This document shows, one piece after another, positions 58,812-64,000 of a DNA stretch of 64,000 nt. A model generated the notes under the pieces. That model was not told the origin of the DNA. It was given only the letters and a program-made list of their open reading frames with translations, and did no database searches. Every line of letters starts with the position of its first letter. The stretch's first letter is position 1. A program made the translations under genes and the position numbers. Source of the stretch: Suillus spraguei (taxonomy: Eukaryota > Basidiomycota > Agaricomycetes > Boletales > Suillaceae); assembly GCA_016800925.1 (NCBI GenBank), contig JABCPU010000047.1, positions 186,001 to 250,000 of the forward strand, written 5' to 3'.

Positions 58812-59058
58812 TAGTGACTGGATTAGAGAAGACATCCGTGTCCGCCACATCCGGAGTAGGACTCCTCTGACGGCGCTTGCCTTTGCCCTTCGGAGACGGA
58901 GTACCAGCAGGACGCTGCCTCTTCCGGCCCTTGGGTCCCTTAACGAATCCGGGCCTTCCAGGACAAGTGGCCTTGTCCTTCCGGCAGACGTCACAGGACT
59001 TAATCTACGAAATGTCGAAATCAGCGGATCCGAAGTTTTTCGGACGACTCACCATGGC

Positions 59059-59534
59059 TGTTACGAACTGGGGTGGCGTCACCAGCGACAGTGAAAAGAC
59101 ACAGACGGTCTGCTGGGAGTTCTTACAATGTTCAAAAGAGAACAAGGTGAAAGTACAAGGAACGCGTTCCGAGTACGATCAAGGGTTCAGCCTCAAGGAC
59201 AAGTCCGAGAGGTATCCGCGAGAATAGAGACTAAGGCTAAGGAGTGCTTAGACTTAGAGACGATTCAAGACGACTTAGGTTGGAAGCCTAAGCGAAGGAG
59301 ATTCCAGGTAAAACCCAGTAAGATTAAAGTAGGGAATCTACTACAAATACACTGTGCTTAAATAGGCCAATATGTGCGCACAGACCAAGCGATATGTGAG
59401 AATGTAAGTGCGTATCCAAATAAGGAAGGCAACTATAGTACAGATGCGTTGAGCATATGAGTCAGAGTCATGTGACATGATATACAAGTAAGAAGGCAAG
59501 GAGAAAATGAATAGGGGCACGTACGATTGTAACA
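59059..59534 (-). repeat. B3 3' LTR
   Basis: 476 bp, reverse complement of the B LTR sequence. The TATA-like stretch CTTAAATAGGCC is visible near 59357-59368. Confidence 0.9.
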
Positions 59535-59566
59535 TTACCCCCTTTTTACACGTAAAGTCACCGGCT

Positions 59567-60921
59567 TTACTCATCTTGGTTCGCATAGTAAACAGGATCA
59601 TCACTAAACTCATAGTCTTCGTCGGCAAACGATCCGCTCATCATGTACTTGGCTTCTTCGAGACCAGCGCGACGTTTAGAGTCCTTCTTCTTCTCTGCCT
59701 GAATACGTTCATCGTCGAGCTGTTTCTCCCAAGTACGAAGTGCGTCATAGAATCCTTCGTCCTTCCATGTTAACTCGAAGGGGGGAGGTCCGACTTGTTT
59801 AGGACAGTAGATGGATAAATGAGTGGGCGACCAATATCTACAAACCTTGCACTGATATTCCGCACAGTTCTTTTGACGATGTCCTAGTAGTCCACAGACG
59901 CGGCATTTCATGTTCTCGTCAGGGTTAGAATGGACTTTGCGTAGGGGGGACGGAGAAATGATGGGCGTAGGACTGGTGGATCTGGCACGTTTCTTCCCCT
60001 TCTTCTTCGTCATACGTTTTAAGGCAAGGGTGTTCTGCCGCTTAAGTTGTGCCTGTTGAGCGGAGGACAATGTGTATGCTGATTCAGGAAGGTCCGGGGT
60101 GACTGCACGCTCAGCAGCTGCAAGAAGTTCGGTGGGAGAAGAGGGGGAAGTGATACCGAAGTCTTTTACTAGAACTGGTGAAATGGGGTCCATAGGACCG
60201 AATGACGAGGGATGGACATGGGAGGATGGATATGAAGGTCGCGAAGTCGAGGGCCGAGTGTTACCAACTCGGTAGCGGGGATACCCAATAGTTTAGCTGC
60301 CTTAAACTGCTCTTCTGTGCAGGGCTCGTACAGCCAATCAGGGCAATCAAGAGTGACCGTGGCGGAAAGTGAAGAAGTTGATTGTTCGATAGGAGGTGGG
60401 GTTCTAGGAGACGCAAGATCATCTTGCGTTTGTTGTAAGTCAGCGATGACTTCTTCCACTAGGTTTCTGGCTGCTCTGGTCTCAGCGACTGATTGCTGGA
60501 TGGTATCGACAACTGTGTCGGTGAGTTGCCCAATTTCTTGCACAGCAGTGTATAAGCCAGTAAAGGCGTCAAGGTTAGAATAGATACGCGAAGAAGCGGG
60601 TGCTGGAACAGGAAGCGGCGTATCTCTTTGCAGAGAGGGAGGTCGAGCAACGCCTGCTCGACGTTCGGCAATGATATGAATAGCTTCTTCAACATCATCT
60701 TTAAAAGAATCGGGAAGCAACAGCATAGCGTAAGCACGAATACGTTTTTGGAGATGAATGAAACGGTGACGGAGTGTGAGTTCAGTAGTTTCTTTAGCGG
60801 TGGCTTCGATGTAGGATTGGTTATCGATTTCTGCGGTAAGGGTTCTGTATTGTTCTGCTTCGGAGTTGGAGTCATTGGTGGCAACAGTGACGGGGGTAAT
60901 GTAGGCAGTGGGGAAAGACAT
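59567..60921 (-). pseudogene. B3 post-pol ORF, one frameshift and an internal deletion
   Basis: Begins MSFPTAYITPVTVATNDSNS. The middle runs YIEATAKETTELTLRH: about 37 residues found in B1/B2 between two IEA repeats (LCEGHALEI... to ...LIEAT) are missing. Then the helical DTVVDTIQQSVAETRAARN. One base is missing near 60213 (PPMSIPRHS against PPMSIPSSF). The later part is open: KRMTKKKGKKRARSTSPTP, CRVCGLLGHRQKNC, CKVCRYWSPTHLSIYC, ending YYANQDE. This is the best preserved C-terminal half of the three copies. Confidence 0.75.
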
Positions 60922-60978
60922 TTCAATGTTCATTGGCAGTTGATCAAGTGCGAATGCGGTTGATTGACTGAAGGATAA

Positions 60979-63900
60979 TCAGAGGGCGTGTTGCTTCTTA
61001 TAAGCGTTCAAGATTCGAGCGGAGTTCTTCAAGTTCTTTTCTGGGAGCCATTCGTTATCTCCCGATGAATATCCTTTCCAGGTAACAAGATAGCGTCGGC
61101 GAGTGCCGGTTCCTTTGTGAGAAAGGATTGCTTCTACTTCATATTCTTCTTCTTCTTCAATGATGTCAGGTGGTGGTTCGGGAAGTTCGGTCCGTGTACG
61201 TCTGTTTCGCTATAGGATGATAAGACAGAAGCGTGGAACGTGGGGAATTTTCCACTGTGGGGAGTTTGAGTGTGAACGTGATGGGAGATAAGACATCGAT
61301 GATCGGGAAAGGTCCGTATCGTTTCGGAGCAGCTTCTTTGATGGGAGCTTAAGTCTAAGATTAGCGGCAGATAGCCAAACCTTATCTCCGATCTTCCATG
61401 GGGTGTACTTATCTCCTCGGATCGTTCGGCCATTGTCTGCATTGGCAATGTTGTGACAGGCGATTGCTTCTTCTCTTATCTTCTGCAGAGATCGTACTCG
61501 ATCTTCTGCTGCGGGGACGGATGAATCGGGGATAGATGAGGGATAGCGCGTGGTTCATATCCCATCATCAAATAGAAGGGTGATGCATTCTTGCATCGTG
61601 TTTTCGGTGGTTGTGGACAAATTCGGCGATTGGTAGGTGTTCTACCCAATCTTCGGGGTTGTTACGGCAGTAAATGCGGAGGTATGTTTCAAGTTCTTGA
61701 TTTAGTCTTTCAGTTTGACCATCAGTCTGTGGGTGGTAAGCCGTGGATGGAGCGATGACGTAGTCGAGAAGTCGGGCAAGTTCCTTTGAGAAGCGAGATA
61801 AGAATTGCGGTCCTCGATCCGAGATAACTTTGTCGTGGAGTCCAAATCGTCGGTATACGTGTTTCAAAAATAGCTTAGCAACGCCTTCTGAGGTGATGGT
61901 TTTCAAACAAGGGATAATAATTACCCCCTTCGTAAGGCCATGGTCTACCACGACCATGATACTGTCAAAGCCTCCAGAGACAGGGAGGTCAGTGATAAGG
62001 TCGACAGAGACCTGAGAGAACGGGCGAACAGCCGATGAGGGAATAGGCGTAAGCGGGGGCCGAACAGGATGTGTATCCGCTTTCATTTGCTGACAAAGGG
62101 CGCAACCCTCAACGTATTTTCGAATATAAGAGCCCATAGCAGGCCACCAGCTTCCCGTTTCACTAGTTCTTCAGTTTTGAATCTACCGGGATGACCCGCG
62201 GTAGAATGATCATGATACCGCTTCAGGATATCGGAGCGATGCGCTGGCGGAATATAGGCGCGATTTTTAAAATAGAGGACGTTCTCCTCAATCTTCCAAT
62301 CGGAGAGTGCCGATTTCATAGGAGGAAGGCACACTCCATCAAGGGCATCAGACGCTGTCTTGAAGACAGGATCGTCGAGGGGGTCAGAGGATGACAGTAC
62401 ATCCTTCAAGTCGGTGTCGATAAGACGAACGAATAGAGCATCAGGGAGGAGGGTTTGATCTTCGTTATCGTCTTTGCCAGAGTCATAATCAGGCCGGCGG
62501 GATAGTGCATCAGGTACTGCTAATTTAGTACCTGCAACGTGATGCAGTTCAATGTCGTAAATAGACAAAATCAATTGCCAACGTGCTTGGCGACGGGTGA
62601 GCTTCTGTGCACTTCTAAAGTACAGAAGGTTCTTATGGTCGGTGAATACCAGGACGGGGTGTGGGTTTCCTTCGAGGTAATGACGCCATTCGTTCAATGC
62701 CCGGATCACGGCAAGGAGTTCCCTATCAAAGATCTGGTAATTTCGTTCCGCAGGGTTCAGAGACTGTGAGAGATATGCACATGGATGATAAACACCATTC
62801 TCATCAGTCTGCAGGAGAACTCCGCCGGTTGCCACGAGCGAAGCGTCGGTAGCAATGGCAAATTGTCAGGAAGGATCAGGGTTACGGAGTACCGGTTGGG
62901 AAGTGAAGCGTCGTTTCAATTCTTCGAAGGTGTCCATACATTCGGGTGACCATTCAAAGGCCTTATCTTTCTTTGTCAAATTGATAAGGGGTCTGCGATG
63001 TCAGAATAGTGGGAAATGAACGTGCGGTAAAAGTTGCAAAAGCCGAGGAATGACCGAACGTCTTTCACAGATTTCGGGGTTGGCCATTCGGAGATTCCCT
63101 TGGTCTTGGCGGTGTCCATAGCAACTTGTCCGGGGCGAATTATCATTCCGAGGTATTCCACTTCTTCTGCATCGAAGGTGCATTTCTCCGGTTTCAAGAA
63201 CAGGTGTTCTTTTCGTATTTTCATCAAAACTCGTCTGGTCCGTTCACGGTGTTCTGCCATTGTTGTGGAGAAAATCAGGATATCGTCCATATAGATAACC
63301 ATCCATCCTTCATTGATTTCTTGCTGAAAGGTGCGATTCATGTATGCTTGAAAAGTTGCTGGGGAATTGCAGAGGCCGAAGAACATGACGTTCGGTTCAA
63401 AGAGGCCAAATTCCGTGGTAAAAGCAGCTTTCCACCTATCATCAGGATGGATGCGAATATTGTTATAACCGGACCGGATATCCATTTTCGTAAAGAACTG
63501 TGCGTTATGAAGTCGTGCGACAAGGGAAATAGGAAGTGGAAGCGGATATGCGTTCTTGACTGTCCAATCATTGATGTAGCGATAATCTTGACAGGGGCGC
63601 AGTTCTCCACTTTTCTTTCCCACAAAGAAGAAGCCACTGGCTTGAGGTGACTTCGATTCCGAGATGAATCCTTTCGCAACGTTTTCATCGATAAACGTTT
63701 TGACAGCAGCGCGTTCTTTTTCCGATAGCGGGTAGACCTTAGACGTACGAGGAATAAAACCGGGTTTGGTGTCGATCCGATGATCAATACCAGGGCGTTC
63801 GGGGGGTAGTTTGTTTAATCCGTCTTTAGCAAAGACGTCTGCGAAGTCGTGCAAATAATCCGGGACCAATTCTTCGAAGGATTTCTTTTTCTTTTCCTTT

Positions 63901-64000
63901 TCGTCCGTTGCGAATTCCTGAGCTTTGTTACTATATTTCGGAATGGAGAGGGGAATGGTGAGTAGTTGGGGGATTGTTCGAGTTGGGAAGTTCCATCACG
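60979..64000 (-). pseudogene. B3 pol: RT, RNase H, integrase, chromodomain, partial
   Basis: RT 62976-63869 keeps GKKSGELRPCQDYRYINDWT and YMDDILIFSTT; it breaks near 62990. At about 62868 a TGA stands where B2 has CGA (the same change as in B1). RNase H is at 62083-62835, the integrase core at 61568-62137 ([20 protein letters not shown]), and a chromodomain near 61000-61110 ([19 protein letters not shown]). The N-terminal protease lies outside the window. Confidence 0.85.

Larger units (their letters stand above)
52907..59058 (+). mobile_element. Ty3/gypsy chromovirus A (5' LTR present, 3' end not seen)
   Basis: The 5' LTR is 52907-53667, then gag, protease, pol with integrase and chromodomain to 58811. 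No 3' LTR follows before another element (B3) begins at 59059, so the A element is cut by B3; the rest may lie beyond the window on the other side of B3. The two solo LTRs at 30474 and 39336 belong to this family. Frames are broken in gag, protease and integrase. Confidence 0.85.
59059..64000 (-). mobile_element. Ty3/gypsy chromovirus B3, minus strand, partial in window
   Basis: It begins with the LTR 59059-59534 (ends TGTTACGAAC and GTAACA), its 3' LTR on the minus strand. Going leftward in element order this gives PPT, post-pol ORF, chromodomain and integrase; RNase H and RT follow, and the protease-gag end is off the window. Left flank ATGGC (59054-59058) would be the target duplication. 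It probably inserted into the 3' part of the family A element. Confidence 0.88.

Noticed and set aside
59128..59361. Plus-strand frame inside the B3 LTR
   Set aside because: LTR sequence repeated in all B copies and not open in them; chance frame.

Overview
The window reads as nuclear DNA of a filamentous fungus, most likely a mushroom-forming basidiomycete (Agaricomycete). The reasons are genes cut by many 45-60 bp introns with GTRNGT donors, dense gene packing on both strands, a DUF7330-type pair, a polyporopepsin-like aspartic protease, and Ty3/gypsy chromoviruses plus a Crypton-like tyrosine recombinase. The species cannot be named from the sequence.

Left part (1-26.7 kb): compact housekeeping genes. 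In order: a PDCD5-family protein (+); an MSS116/CYT-19-like DEAD-box helicase (-); a NOT4/CNOT4 RING-RRM ubiquitin ligase (+); a small one-span membrane protein (+); a DCN1-like cullin neddylation factor (-), divergent from a CIA2/MIP18 iron-sulfur targeting protein (+); two neighbouring DUF7330-like genes (-); RAD18 (-); a conserved fungal protein of unknown function (-), divergent from NTF2 (+); a Vps1-type dynamin GTPase (-), divergent from a C2H2 zinc-finger protein with a long Asp run (+). Exon junctions were worked out by eye and preserve frame. Two introns appear to use GC-AG sites.

Middle (27-30 kb): a low-gene transition zone with one apparently intact secreted aspartic protease (-).

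Right part (30-64 kb): almost all transposable elements. A Crypton-like recombinase gene (-) is split by a long solo LTR (family A). Three copies of one chromovirus (family B) follow. B1 is at 34.4-42.9 kb and is itself cut by a solo A LTR. B2 is at 44.1-51.7 kb with matching LTRs and a TCCTC target duplication. B3 is on the minus strand from 59.1 kb and runs off the window. A family A chromovirus (52.9-59.06 kb) lies beside B3, which probably inserted into it. All copies carry stops or frameshifts, and many stops are CGA-to-TGA (C-to-T at CpG).

The most unusual item is an extra open reading frame after pol in all three B copies. It lies where an env gene would sit but has no membrane signal; it carries a second zinc knuckle and is conserved in layout. 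I found no CRISPR, no phage-like system and no RNA gene that I can support.
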